Shown here in pieces: positions 23,241 through 32,621 of a stretch of DNA of 64,000 nt (the first letter of the stretch is position 1; the number at the start of each line of letters is the position of its first letter). The stretch is taken from the NCBI GenBank assembly GCA_005765155.1, contig VCCP01000005.1, positions 992,001-1,056,000 of the forward strand, written 5' to 3'. The notes beneath the pieces are model-generated. The model saw nothing but the letters and a program-made list of their open reading frames with translations. It was not told the DNA's origin and ran no database searches. A program made the translations under genes and the position numbers. The stretch is from Zelopaecilomyces penicillatus (lineage: Eukaryota; Ascomycota; Sordariomycetes; Hypocreales; Pseudodiploosporaceae).

Positions 23241-23747
23241 ATGGCGACCACTGTCAATGAACAAATCATCGGCACAGTATCTACCCTTAAAGATGCTGGG
23301 GAGCACTACAATACTTTCCAAGATGACAAGACTCTGCCAGACGCTGTTCATGAGTCAGGCCGAGCACTTGTTCTTCTAAGCACAACTCTGGAAACTGCGA
23401 AAGCTCAACTCGATGAATGTAGTCTTGTTGGCGACGAACAACCCGCCATAGCCGCAATAACAAAGTGCCGCTCCAAAGCAAAACTATCGGCAATCCTGTT
23501 TAAGGCCATCGCTCAAGCACCGCAGAACTCGAGGATTGATGGATACAACGGAATTGTAACACAAGATGGCCAAGGTCGCATGATGAAGGTTTTGACGACG
23601 GGGATGATGCATGATGTGTACGCCTTTATTACAACCAATGCGCTGAAAGTGGCAATGGAAGAACAAGCCAACGTACTACTCACTGCGGTAGAGAAAATGT
23701 CGGAGACGGAGCCTTCCACTCCAAAAGAGGACTCAGCCGCCACCTAA
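23241..23747 (+). CDS. Stand-alone SesA/NLR-N-terminal-like domain protein, 168 aa, probably C-terminally truncated
   Basis: An all-helical protein with the layout of the N-terminal domain found in front of NACHT/NB-ARC receptors of fungi (SesA / NLPC-type; Pfam-style 'N-terminal domain on NACHT_NTPase'): LPDAVHESGRALVLLSTTLETAK, a central Cys/Lys helix (TKCRSKAKLSAILFKAI), and the final helix VAMEEQANVLLTAVEKM. In known systems small effectors of this kind are encoded apart from, or next to, the NLR and are triggered by prion-like amyloid templating. No NLR gene is in this window. The ORF stops at TAA after KEDSAAT, but the same frame continues for 19 codons with a Gly/Asn-rich tail (see 23748-23860). 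Domain assignment is from recalled pattern, not a search. Confidence 0.6.
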   Translation: MATTVNEQIIGTVSTLKDAGEHYNTFQDDKTLPDAVHESGRALVLLSTTLETAKAQLDECSLVGDEQPAIAAITKCRSKAKLSAILFKAIAQAPQNSRIDGYNGIVTQDGQGRMMKVLTTGMMHDVYAFITTNALKVAMEEQANVLLTAVEKMSETEPSTPKEDSAAT

Positions 23748-23860
23748 TCTCACTTTGGTTGCGGTGATGTTATGAGTGCTCCTGGTGGGACGATGAGCAA
23801 TGGTTGAGGAAGCGGTTCCCTAGAGGTAGCTGCAATGGATCCGTGAACTTTGGTAACTGA
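23748..23860 (+). pseudogene. Decayed Gly/Asn-rich, amyloid-motif-like tail of the preceding gene
   Basis: Directly after the stop, the same frame reads SHFGCGDVMSAPGGTMSNG, then TGA (23805-23807), then GSGS. Between about 23815 and 23823 the frame shifts, and the shifted frame reads RGSCNGSVNFGN to a TGA at 23858. The G-G-T-M-x-N-G and N-G-S-V-N-F-G composition resembles the short prion-forming motifs (sigma/PP-like) at the C-termini of fungal SesA/SesB-type effectors. Two stops and a one-base frame change would explain the present state. The alternative is chance or an unrecognised splice form. Confidence 0.5.
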
Positions 23861-24357
23861 GCCTGAAAAGATTAGCTTGACACTGGGAAAATCCATGCGC
23901 TATCAAATCAATGGCGAAGAGCGAAGAGCTGTAACAAGAAGCAAGCATCAATCCACATCAAAGTCAAAGAATTCATTAGAGATACCGCGCTCTCCAAAAT
24001 TCACAAGCTACCTTCTGTATGTTCCTTACTCATTGTGTAGAGGGGGCTTTCACTAGAATTAATAGTACCAGAGCCCAATTATCTAATCTGAGACCGCTTG
24101 TGAGGAGTCGCCATGGACGCGATGCCTTTAATGTAATCAATTATCTGCGAAAATAAGATTGTAGCATCAAACGTAATAAAATCTAATGTTTCGCCTTGGA
24201 TTTGGGTTGCAGCCTTGCAGGCAGGCTGCATGCAGCAGGCGCCTCCTTCTCTGTGCCTAGTATTTCTCAAAATCTTCTTCCTTCTGCCTATTTCTTCAAC
24301 TTTTCAATATTCCACCCCTCCATCTTCGCCTCGTCAAACCGCAGACGACGACTACCT
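23861..24357. other. Intergenic region / leader
   Basis: No gene seen. The final 160 nt are open in frame with the kinase-like gene and pyrimidine-rich, typical of a fungal 5' leader. Confidence 0.4.
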
Positions 24358-25527
24358 ATGTCTGAGGAGAAGTGGAGGTACTTCGCCTTCGGTGGCGCTC
24401 TCATGCCTGGTGGGCCAAGCTCATGGCATATTCTCGATTGGGATCAACGTCGTGTCTTGACAGTGACTGTAGACGAAATACAAGAAGATGATAGTATTGC
24501 TGTCGAGCAACTCAAGAAATACATTGATATTCTCTCACCTGACGTGTTTGCTCTCCATCTATCAAAGGACGACGAATTACTCGCGGCTTCTTCCGACCCT
24601 GCGGATGACGTGACGTACAGCATTTACTACCCTCCGCTGCAAACGCTTCAGCCACCTAATGGAGTCAAGACGGTGCTTCGTTCGGGCCTCCTGGAGCTCG
24701 AACGACTTGGCCCAAACGTTGATCTCGTTTCATATCCTCCTTTCAATAACCCAGCAGAGGCAAAGAAAGTTGTATTCAAGTACTATTTCCTCCAGCAATT
24801 TATGAAAGCACGCTGGGACGAGATGAACATATGGATGCGCCTTCCACCCCATCCAAATATTGTCCCCTTCGACAGACTTGTGGTGGATGAAGTACGTGGC
24901 AATGTTGTTGGCTTTACAAGCCGCTTCATGCCTAATGGCACAATGAGCGACAATTCATCGCGAACGTTTAAGCTGAAGTGGCTCCGGCAACTGACACGTG
25001 TCGTTGATGACCTAAATCTCAAGTACGGCATTGCTCATCAGGACATCGCGGGGCGGAATCTTCTGGTCAATCCTGAGACGGACGACCTTACTCTATTCGA
25101 TTTTAACTACAGTGTCAGGATTGGTGGCATAGCATACATCGCTCACCGAAACGATGTCAAAGGTGTCATCTTCACTCTGTACGAGATCATTACCCGTGAT
25201 AGACATTTCAGGGATGTCGACTACTCTAAGCAGGACGCAGCAGATGTGCAAGGCTTAGAACAGTGGGTGCAGCACCCTGATATCAATCTCGACCATCCCG
25301 TGTCCGAGTACCGCGCAGTACTGAATACGTGGGTAAAGAAGAGACAGGAGGGGGAGAATTTGACAATCTATACGCAGGCGCCCTACTATATTTATTGGCC
25401 AGATATGCCCACGTTTCAAAAGATCTCTATTTACCCGTTGCCGAAAGCTACAATAGCAACAGAGAAGGAGGGCCCGCCCTATCGAGTGATCGCAGTGAAG
25501 ACAAAGCAAAAGGCTTTGCAGTGGTAG
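24358..25527 (+). CDS. Protein-kinase-like protein, 389 aa
   Basis: The frame is open from 24196; the ATG at 24358 (MSEEKWRYFAFGG) is preferred because the upstream part reads as leader. The kinase core is visible in the C-terminal two thirds: VVFKYYFLQQ is a candidate ATP-lysine strand, the catalytic loop is HQDIAGRNLLVN (H-x-D-x-x-x-x-N intact), and the metal-binding DFG is replaced by DFN (LFDFNYS). No clear glycine-rich loop is seen. This divergent architecture is common in lineage-expanded fungal kinases, some associated with NLR or defence loci; that link is inference. Activity is plausible because the catalytic Asp and Asn are kept. Single exon. Confidence 0.75.
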   Translation: MSEEKWRYFAFGGALMPGGPSSWHILDWDQRRVLTVTVDEIQEDDSIAVEQLKKYIDILSPDVFALHLSKDDELLAASSDPADDVTYSIYYPPLQTLQPPNGVKTVLRSGLLELERLGPNVDLVSYPPFNNPAEAKKVVFKYYFLQQFMKARWDEMNIWMRLPPHPNIVPFDRLVVDEVRGNVVGFTSRFMPNGTMSDNSSRTFKLKWLRQLTRVVDDLNLKYGIAHQDIAGRNLLVNPETDDLTLFDFNYSVRIGGIAYIAHRNDVKGVIFTLYEIITRDRHFRDVDYSKQDAADVQGLEQWVQHPDINLDHPVSEYRAVLNTWVKKRQEGENLTIYTQAPYYIYWPDMPTFQKISIYPLPKATIATEKEGPPYRVIAVKTKQKALQW

Positions 25528-26891
25528 AATGGGAACGGCCGCCGTATAACAAGTTTCGAAAGGGAGACCGTTTGCTTGCAAGCGGACGGTACTCGTCCAG
25601 TACAACAGAATAAGCAAGTTGATATGGCTAGTTAATTCATATAAGTTGTGTTACACTATACTATACTTTCTATCTATGTTGCTGTTCCTAACGGGTCAAT
25701 TGCTGGAATTTCATGTCCGCGAAGCAAGAAAACACCCTGGCCGAGAGACTGAAGCTTGAGAGACAAAGTGAATGAGTAAGACTAATTCGTTGTTCAACAT
25801 GTACTGCCCTGTCAATCGTGACAGGCATATCTACAACTGCGGCTGAGATGGGAGCAAATGTTACTCGCAAGTCCATCATCCCTTCGGCTTTTTCTCCGAT
25901 CTAATCTACAAATAATTTTCTATGCCTTTCACACTGGGAAAGAAGTTCAGGTGGAGGAACTGACAAAGGATGTTGACAGCCCCTGTCAGGCAAGTAGTAG
26001 AAGGTGTCATAGAAGTCTGACCTCGGAGACAAGCAAACGAGTAATACCGATATGTGTAGAAAACAGGATCAGTGATTTCAACACCCAAACAGGAAAACAC
26101 AACAAGCTTCTGAATCACCGGTATAATCAGTCAAGCTAATGTTGCATATTTCATTTGTATATACAGTGTACTGTGCAGTAGCCGCTTGCTATGGACCCAG
26201 CTCCCATACAACAAGGGTCAAATGCCAGTATCATACCGTGCAGAAACTATCTACACAACGGAAAGAGAAATAAACACAAGATACAGACTAATAATATATG
26301 GCCTACAGTCAGTACTAACACTTCAGCATGAAATGAATATGTATTTGTTCTCTGCCAGATCATCAAATGACTAATGCGTTGGAGATGCGGCTGAGGAGTG
26401 GAGATAACCTGCCATAAGTGCGCCTCTTGAAAACAATAAGTACATTAAATTACTCATGCACAATTGATTCTGGCTGTGAAATGGGGCGTCGGAGAAATCT
26501 AAATAGAAACCGGTGCAATACTTTGTATACAATTCTGTGTGTTGTTGCTCGTCTAGAGTTGCGACTGTAAAGGCCAGGGATAAAGACTTCCTAAACAGGT
26601 TTGAGGGTACAGTACCAACAACCAGTATTGACAATTTCCATATTGGGAAATGCATTCTAGATGAGAGTATGGATCTACCAGTAATTACTCCATTGACAAA
26701 TTTAACGAGCACTGTTTATCTTATAGCAATCATGGAAAAATAGCAGTGATTACACATTTCCAATAAACATCTGCAAGTTCCTCTTCATTCTGTGTTTTGT
26801 TCATCATCAACACTCGCACTTCCTCTCAAGACCACACCTACAACAATCATCAATCAAACACCACACACCACACATCAAGCAACCAAAAAAA
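25528..26891. other. Intergenic region
   Basis: 1.3 kb with no supported gene. A minus-strand open frame at 26371-26712 has no recognisable domain. The last 90 nt, rich in ACA/CACCA and ending CAACCAAAAAAA before the ATG, form a typical leader for the gene at 26892. Confidence 0.45.
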
Positions 26892-27077
26892 ATGCATTTC
26901 ATCACTACCTTCATCGCTACCTTGGCCCTCGCTGGCGTTTCTGCCGCTTCACCGGCTTCCATAGAGGGCCGCCGGGGCTGCTCTGTCCTTGCTACACTTG
27001 GTGGGCGGTGCCCCAGTGGCTATGAATGCAAAACGGACAAGAAATATTTTTGGGTAGGAGAATGCGTGCGCATTTAG
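26892..27077 (+). CDS. Small secreted four-cysteine peptide, 61 aa
   Basis: MHFITTFIATLALAGVSAASP is a clear signal peptide. The mature part is about 40 residues: an Arg-rich spot (EGRRG), then CSVLATLGGRC, GYEC and GEC, so four cysteines and two likely disulfides. The A-rich pre-ATG context and long CACA-rich leader support a real gene. It is too short for family assignment; candidates are a defensin-like or effector peptide. Confidence 0.7.
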   Translation: MHFITTFIATLALAGVSAASPASIEGRRGCSVLATLGGRCPSGYECKTDKKYFWVGECVRI

Positions 27078-27420
27078 ACCACTACTCGCCAGTCTTGTTC
27101 TTGCGCCATGGAGGGTCCTAGGAGGAAGTTTCAAAGAGCCACTTGATCTATGCAGTGCTATGCTTCCACCAGCACCGCGAGAATTGTCGGCACTCGATTC
27201 GCTTCGGTTGTGTTAATCCCAACATGACGCCATCGGGACAGCAGGAAATCACGGGTGGTTATAAGGAATGCGGTGGTGAGGTTTTGTAAGGTATGCTGGA
27301 GGGAGAAAATAACGAGAGTAGAAAAGAATGCCATCAGTTGTGTTCAAGAAAATGAAAAGAACCGTTGTGTTTGTTTCTGCATAGAACTCGGAGGTTGAGA
27401 TGGGAGACAAGTATCTACAT
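27078..27420. other. Convergent intergenic region
   Basis: Between the secreted peptide and the BTB gene 3' end; no further gene seen. Confidence 0.4.
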
Positions 27421-28155
27421 CTAAGATGCTGTGCTTTCTGGCCCCAACAGGCTACCCTCACTGGCTGAAGAAGATTGATCTGTCTCGTCTTGGGAAATCG
27501 TGACCTTCTGCTTGACTAGAAATACTTGAAGCGTAGTTACGTCTTCGTATCTTATCGGCTCACTTCCCTGTGCATTCATGCATTGCCTACCACATGCTCC
27601 TGGCTGTCCTCTGTGCACAGGGATGGCTCGTGGACAAACATAAACACTTTTTGTGACGTAAACCGGGTGAAACTGCATGGTAGTGTCCGTGCCTGTGATT
27701 CGAAAACGGTCGAGCGACGTCATCACATCGTCTACAACCATCGAAAACTCCCGCTCTACCCGAATAGTCTCATGGTACCCCTCTCTTTGCAACCAATCTA
27801 CAAGTCGAGGTATTCCAAAGTACCTCGCTTCTCCTAAGAGTGCAATGTAAAGCCCGTAGTTGTGACCCTTTGCGGCATTGTAGAATACTGGATAAACCGA
27901 GCGACGGAGGTAGCGAAGGATGTGCTCGAAGAGGGTAGGGTCCGCGTCAATAAAGTATGAACCATCTTCCATTGCATTATTCCAGCGGTCAGAGAGGAGA
28001 GATGAAAAGAAGGAACTCTCAGCAACGAGGGTCTGTCGCGTCGTGGTAAACATCCGTTCGCCAACTTGAAGCTTTAGGCGCACATCCGTGACTTGTAAAG
28101 CAATGGCTGAATCGGTATTACTTTGCCCTGTATCTGTAACTGGTGCGCTATCCAT
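27421..28155 (-). CDS. BTB/POZ (T1/KCTD-type) domain protein, 244 aa
   Basis: After a Ser/Thr-rich N-terminus, residues about 25-125 match the BTB fold of the K+-channel-tetramerisation class: VRLKLQVGERMFTTTRQTL, SFFSSLLSDRW, FIDADPTLFEHILRYLR, ARYFGIPRLVDWLQ. The C-terminal part is not recognised and ends in a Ser-rich tail. Such proteins usually oligomerise and act as adaptors, often for cullin-3 ubiquitin ligases; the specific role is unknown. Intronless, about 340 bp from the convergent secreted peptide. Confidence 0.8.
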   Translation of the reverse strand: MDSAPVTDTGQSNTDSAIALQVTDVRLKLQVGERMFTTTRQTLVAESSFFSSLLSDRWNNAMEDGSYFIDADPTLFEHILRYLRRSVYPVFYNAAKGHNYGLYIALLGEARYFGIPRLVDWLQREGYHETIRVEREFSMVVDDVMTSLDRFRITGTDTTMQFHPVYVTKSVYVCPRAIPVHRGQPGACGRQCMNAQGSEPIRYEDVTTLQVFLVKQKVTISQDETDQSSSASEGSLLGPESTAS

Positions 28156-29274
28156 GATGGATGCTTGAGGAGGAGTATCCGCGTGAAGATGGCAGTGGAA
28201 GGTCTTGGTCAGTGGGTGTAAATTGATGTAGTGTGATTGGGTTGAGAAGGAGACCGGGTAGGCAATGCGACTGCTTTAGATGATAATTGTGAATTCTGAA
28301 AGGGAAGCAGCAGCATTTATATTTTACTGCTAATCTGCCTCAACATATGCATAATTGATACATGCATGATATGGCTGTCGAAGCTGGCGTCGCAAACACA
28401 GGGAGCCTTACCAAGGGAGGCGACTATGCAGGCGAAGTCGGGTTTCACGTTATACATTCACTACTCACAAAGCAAACGCATTGGGAATTCACCCAGAAGT
28501 GAATGTTCGATTCCACATTTTGTTCTTTATGGAAGAATCGACACGGGCGACTCGGAATTGATGACCGGCGTCGTGGTGAAATGGAGAGTGGGAGTGAGAT
28601 TGTTGGTTAACACAAACACTATAGACAGAATGAATTGAGAAACGTATTTCTCTTTGATCATGTCTATCTTTACTTGAATTTATGACACAAGATCATGCGC
28701 AACGGAAGCAGTGCCACTTCACCTCCTCTTGTGGTATTTGAAGGGTTTGCAAAACAGAATTGTCACACTCGGCTTAACTTGATGTACCCGTGTTATCTTT
28801 ACTGTGTCATGGTGCTGAAGCTTCTCATCCCCACTCTGCGATGAAAATCATCCAAATCCACCTGATCAGCAGAATCAATGCCATAATGGTAGCTTAACTT
28901 GGCGGAGGGGACAAACGAAACAATGGTTTTCCCCGCCAACACGCCACAACGTGAGTTTTGCGATGCGCCGAACAACGTTCAGAGTTCCACGTCGCGTTTC
29001 AGATTAAACTCACAGTACGGTTTTTTATAGTGCATCCAACTCAAAGCGATTCGAGAACTTGTTTAGAGTCGTAAGACGGCAGTAAGGCTTCATGAAAATG
29101 GAGCTGAAGCCGACTACAAGGGAACAGGGAGAACAGAAAAGCGAGGACAGGCACACAAAGAGGTACGTCCGCCAGAATAACTGTCATGATGGCAAGGACT
29201 AAATTAAGCAAGCTACATAAGTTATCAGATTGGACATAACGCCTTGGCGAATGGACCCCAATCAACAACCAGCT
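28156..29274. other. Intergenic region
   Basis: Presumed promoter of the BTB gene (to about 28300) and unassigned sequence. No supported coding region. Confidence 0.4.
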
Positions 29275-29414
29275 GCTCTAGCTTCAAGTACACTAAAGTG
29301 CCTCCGATGTTAACCATATCCAGCCCGCCTTTGGAAACAAAAGGTCAGCCTCTCTTATAAAGCAAGGCTACACTCTATGTTTCACAGAATAAAGATTGAC
29401 ATACTATTTGCTGC
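29275..29414 (-). pseudogene. Relics of further 54-nt exon units downstream of the repeat-peptide stop
   Basis: The exon-4 unit would also be exactly 54 nt (29458-29405): ten nt after its TAA stop comes another phase-1 GTATGT donor at 29404. A 76-nt intron-like stretch ending TTTCCAAAG at 29329 leads to a frame starting GLDMVNIGG, similar to GMDVNYHG. The array thus seems once to have continued beyond the present stop. Similarity of the fifth unit covers only about ten codons. Confidence 0.45.
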
Positions 29415-29895
29415 TTAGCCGACATGGTCCTTGCCGTGGTAGTTGACATTCATTCCGCCTTGCAACTGAATGTTAGTTTCTCAATGTAAGACACAGCTTC
29501 AAAGGTTCAATGAACAGAGATTCACATACCGTCTACTCCCTCATCTGCACGGCCCTTTCCATGGTAGTTGATATCCATTCCATCTTTTTGGGACTGAATG
29601 TTAGTTTCTCAAAATATGCTCTAGCTTTCAAAAGATTTCCAGAACAAGATCAACATACGCGTTTCAAAAGAATTAGCATACCCTTCGTCATTAATGCCAA
29701 CATCCATTGTGCCTTTTAGAAATCTCATGTTAATTTTTTTCTTCTTTTCCACATCCAAAAATAAATGCCAAAATCTCTCAAATAATCATGGAACCAGTGG
29801 AACTTACGTTTGGCTACAGCATCTGCTGGGATGGCAACGGCTTGCGCCGCGGAAGCAAATAGCGCGACGAGAGTCAAGAATCCGGAGAGATGCAT
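29415..29895 (-). CDS. Secreted exon-repeat peptide precursor, 79 aa, four exons
   Basis: Exons 29895..29808, 29712..29659, 29583..29530 and 29458..29415; introns of 95, 75 and 71 nt, all phase 1. Exon 1 encodes a signal peptide (MHLSGFLTLVALFASAAQA) and pro-segment ending AVAKR, a Kex2-type site completed across the first junction. Exons 2 and 3 are each exactly 54 nt and encode 18-residue units related to the exon-4 unit: TMDVGINDEG..., GMDINYHGKGRADEGVD, GMNVNYHGKDHVG-stop. Introns 2 and 3 are themselves homologous (GTATGT donors, shared GAGAAACTAACATTCAG). The gene therefore grew by tandem exon-intron duplication. The mature product may be a short repeat peptide. I know no named family for it. 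Splice sites are hand-called, and an alternative acceptor for exon 3 exists 10 nt upstream. Confidence 0.65.
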
Positions 29896-30020
29896 ATTGT
29901 TTAGTGAAGCGTATTAAGCAAGTGTGAGGGTTAAGGTTCTAAGCAGATGAGAGTGAAGTTTGCTGGTGAGATGGTGGTAGTTTGGGTAGAGTTGTCAAGA
30001 GTTAAGGTGCGCTAGAGCGC

Positions 30021-30033
30021 GTTTATATAATCT
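30021..30033 (-). promoter_or_regulatory. TATA-like box of repeat-peptide gene
   Basis: Minus-strand ATTATATAAAC about 130 nt upstream of the ATG at 29895; a plausible core promoter, not otherwise testable here. Confidence 0.35.
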
Positions 30034-30289
30034 CACGATAGTCAGCTGCTCTCGTGAGGTATAGATCTTAGCACACGAAAGAGTCACAGTCTACCAGAGA
30101 TATCTTCGTTCTAGACTTTGCTTCAAAGGACAAGTTTGCTAATGGATAGACGGAGTTTGACTTGTTTTGATATGGAGCTGTACATGCAGGCTCACACACT
30201 CCCCGAGCCGCCCCCAAACGATGGATCTAGCAAACAGGACCTACATATCCGAAGCTTGCAGAAATTATACTAAGCTTGCTTTATATTCT

Positions 30290-30375
30290 ACCTAGCAACA
30301 TAGTAATAACTAGCAATATCTAGTACATCTGGTAACATCTAGCAATATCTTGTAGAAATCTAGGAGTTATAGATC
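30290..30375. repeat. Degenerate CTAGCAATATCT-type array, copy 3
   Basis: Four imperfect units of the type CTAGCAA(T/C)AT(C/A)T. Two carry the exact 12-mer CTAGCAATATCT, which is also present in the array at about 11.0 kb. Confidence 0.5.
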
Positions 30376-31523
30376 TGTGATCTGGTATCAAAGAAAACAG
30401 TGCGTTCATACACTTCATTGTATCATCACCGATCAATTGCCATCAGCATATCTCAGCCGCCGTCAGATACAGTTGAGGCCTGCACCATGAGATCATGACA
30501 TTACAGTTTCCAAGATCCATCCATGTGTAGCCCTCTTTAGTACAAGTCAATCCCCGCGGGATCTGACCGAGAATGGAGAATGAGATGCTATCATCTGCAG
30601 CTTCATTTTGAGCAAACAACAATGCACTCCGCTGCCCGTCGCTTATTGCGGCTATCGGTAGCTAGACTGGCCGAATGATTGGATTGGATTGTCTAGCTAT
30701 TTATTAGACATGGTTTACGCGGTTGATTATGAGATGCGTGAGGCGCGGCACATCTTAGACATGCATTATCACTCATCTGCATGCAACCTAGGCCATCTGA
30801 TAATTGGTTCGACCCAAAAATGAGCTCTCTTCAAACCGCAGGCAAACACGGCAGCTCTAGAGTCCTTGTTGCAGGAATGTATGTCTGCCATAGCAAACAC
30901 GGGATATTAATTCGGACATAGGGTTACGGCATGCTGTAGACTTACGCAATACAGTCTTTGTTCATGCATCCTCGATTATGAAAATGAGGGTCAGTCAGAT
31001 GAGTTGAGAATGCCTGATGAGTAGTTGATGCTGCGGACCTCGCTGCCTCGCCAACATGGGATTTAGAAGATAGATTTGGTAGGGATGGAATTAGTTCTCA
31101 CAGTAATACCGAGTTTTATGGTGGTTATTGTGTTACAGACAGTTCGTTCGTAAACAACGCCAGACACTGGCGATCCAAGTACAATGGAACATCTTGTACA
31201 TCTTTTATGATCCCATTGCTTGGATCTCAAATGCTAGAGTCAGGAGTTTCGACCAAACATGAAGCAGAAGATACAAGAGACGGTAGCGAAAAATATGAGA
31301 GAGTAACTCCTAGACCAAGCCAAAGACAAACTATTCCTCAAGCAGCTGCAAATCAACACGCCTACCCTAAGAATTGAAGCCATCGTCAACTTCCTATGGT
31401 AGAACAAACCATCGTTTACAGATCCACTGGAGTCCAATCATTGTTTTAGCGCTTCACCCGCTGTAGACTGCTGGTTCCAGCGCCCCATCTCCCCAAGCTA
31501 CGCGCCATTACAGGCGTGCAGCC

Positions 31524-32565
31524 ATGGGCGATTCGCTCACTGGGCCGCCAGCGGCTTCAGGGCATCACCCTCCAGAGCTCCCTAGCACCGCAGCCCTGCT
31601 GCCATCATTTGAGGGGCTGACACCAGAGTCGCTCGTAGTAGAAATGGAGCTCATCCTGGCTCGCTCTTCTGCTCCTCACCATGATGACCTGGCTAAAACA
31701 TTGACGCCGCCCACGGCCACTTTCAGCAACCTCATACGACCAATCACTGACGATAAGAACTGCACTTCATGTCGCTTAACCGTGCTGGGATACCTTTCGG
31801 CAGCCGTGGCGCCGGGCCGAGCCATTGGCGATGCTGCTCGTCAGGCAGAGAAGCGAATCGCTGCTGCGCAGTTGGCCGGCGTGATGTGTTGCGACACCGC
31901 CGCGCTGCTGGTAGCGGTGCATGAAAAGAGCATTGATGCCAACGGAGAAGCTCATAAGCAAGAGGAGAGAAAGGGACATCTGGATGTCGAAGACACGTGC
32001 TTGTTACCATGCATGTATGGCGAGTATGTTCGCTCTAGCGCCATTTTCCAGGACAAAGCCAGGCGAGAGCGGTTTCTAGCCTTGCAAGCAGATATAAATG
32101 AGCTGCTAGTGTCTGCTTACAAGGCATATGAAATGGGTAGACATACAAGACGGAGGCTCTACGTTGCAAAACAACACCAGTTTTCGTGACCATGTGGCCC
32201 AGCTCGAGAAGATCATCGTCCTAAGAGACGAACTTGCTCGTCTACTGGGATACAATCATTACGCAGCGCTCAAGATCGAAGACAAGATAGCGTGAGAGTG
32301 CAGATGAAATCATGGCTACACTACACGCCGTGAATAAGGGGCTTAGGAAATAGCAAGAGTGGACGCAAACATGATTTTCAATGCAAGTGAGTGGACGTTT
32401 CGGCTTGAGGAAGTGTTGTTCCAAGCAGTAGTGGCTCAAAAGACGTGTCTAATCTATTCTTATGGGACCGGGTCTTTTATTCTTACAAGCCCAACCGGGA
32501 AGAGTATTCTGAGGACCAGAACAAACTTTCTGAACGTTTTGAGGATGATACACTCAAAGCGAGGC
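31524..32565 (+). pseudogene. Truncated, frameshifted metallopeptidase M3 (thimet oligopeptidase/MepB-like)
   Basis: The first 221 codons (31524-32189) contain M3-like N-terminal helices (FSNLIRPITDDKNC..., LLPCMYGEYVRSSAIF). Near 32165 the frame shifts; the next frame reads RDHVAQLEKIIVLRDELARLLGYNHYAALKIEDK to a TGA at 32293, typical of the M3 helical domain. At about 32455-32560 a further frame reads WDRVFYSYKPNREEYSEDQNKL, the segment that in M3 enzymes precedes the zinc-binding HEFGH. No HExxH follows; the sequence runs into the 3' end of the next gene. The fragment therefore cannot be catalytic. Assignment rests on recognised family patterns, not alignment. Confidence 0.6.
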
Positions 32566-32621
32566 ACAAACCAATCTACACCAAAAACACCACACACATC
32601 CTCATCCGTGATAAAACCAGC

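Larger units (their letters stand above)
29896..31523. other. Intergenic region with AT-rich array
   Basis: Contains the promoter of the repeat-peptide gene, the degenerate array at 30290-30375, and otherwise no supported gene. Confidence 0.45.

Noticed and set aside
23774..23807. Independent mini-ORF (MSAPGGTMSNG) after the SesA-like gene
   Set aside because: It is in frame with the upstream gene and better explained as that gene's interrupted tail.
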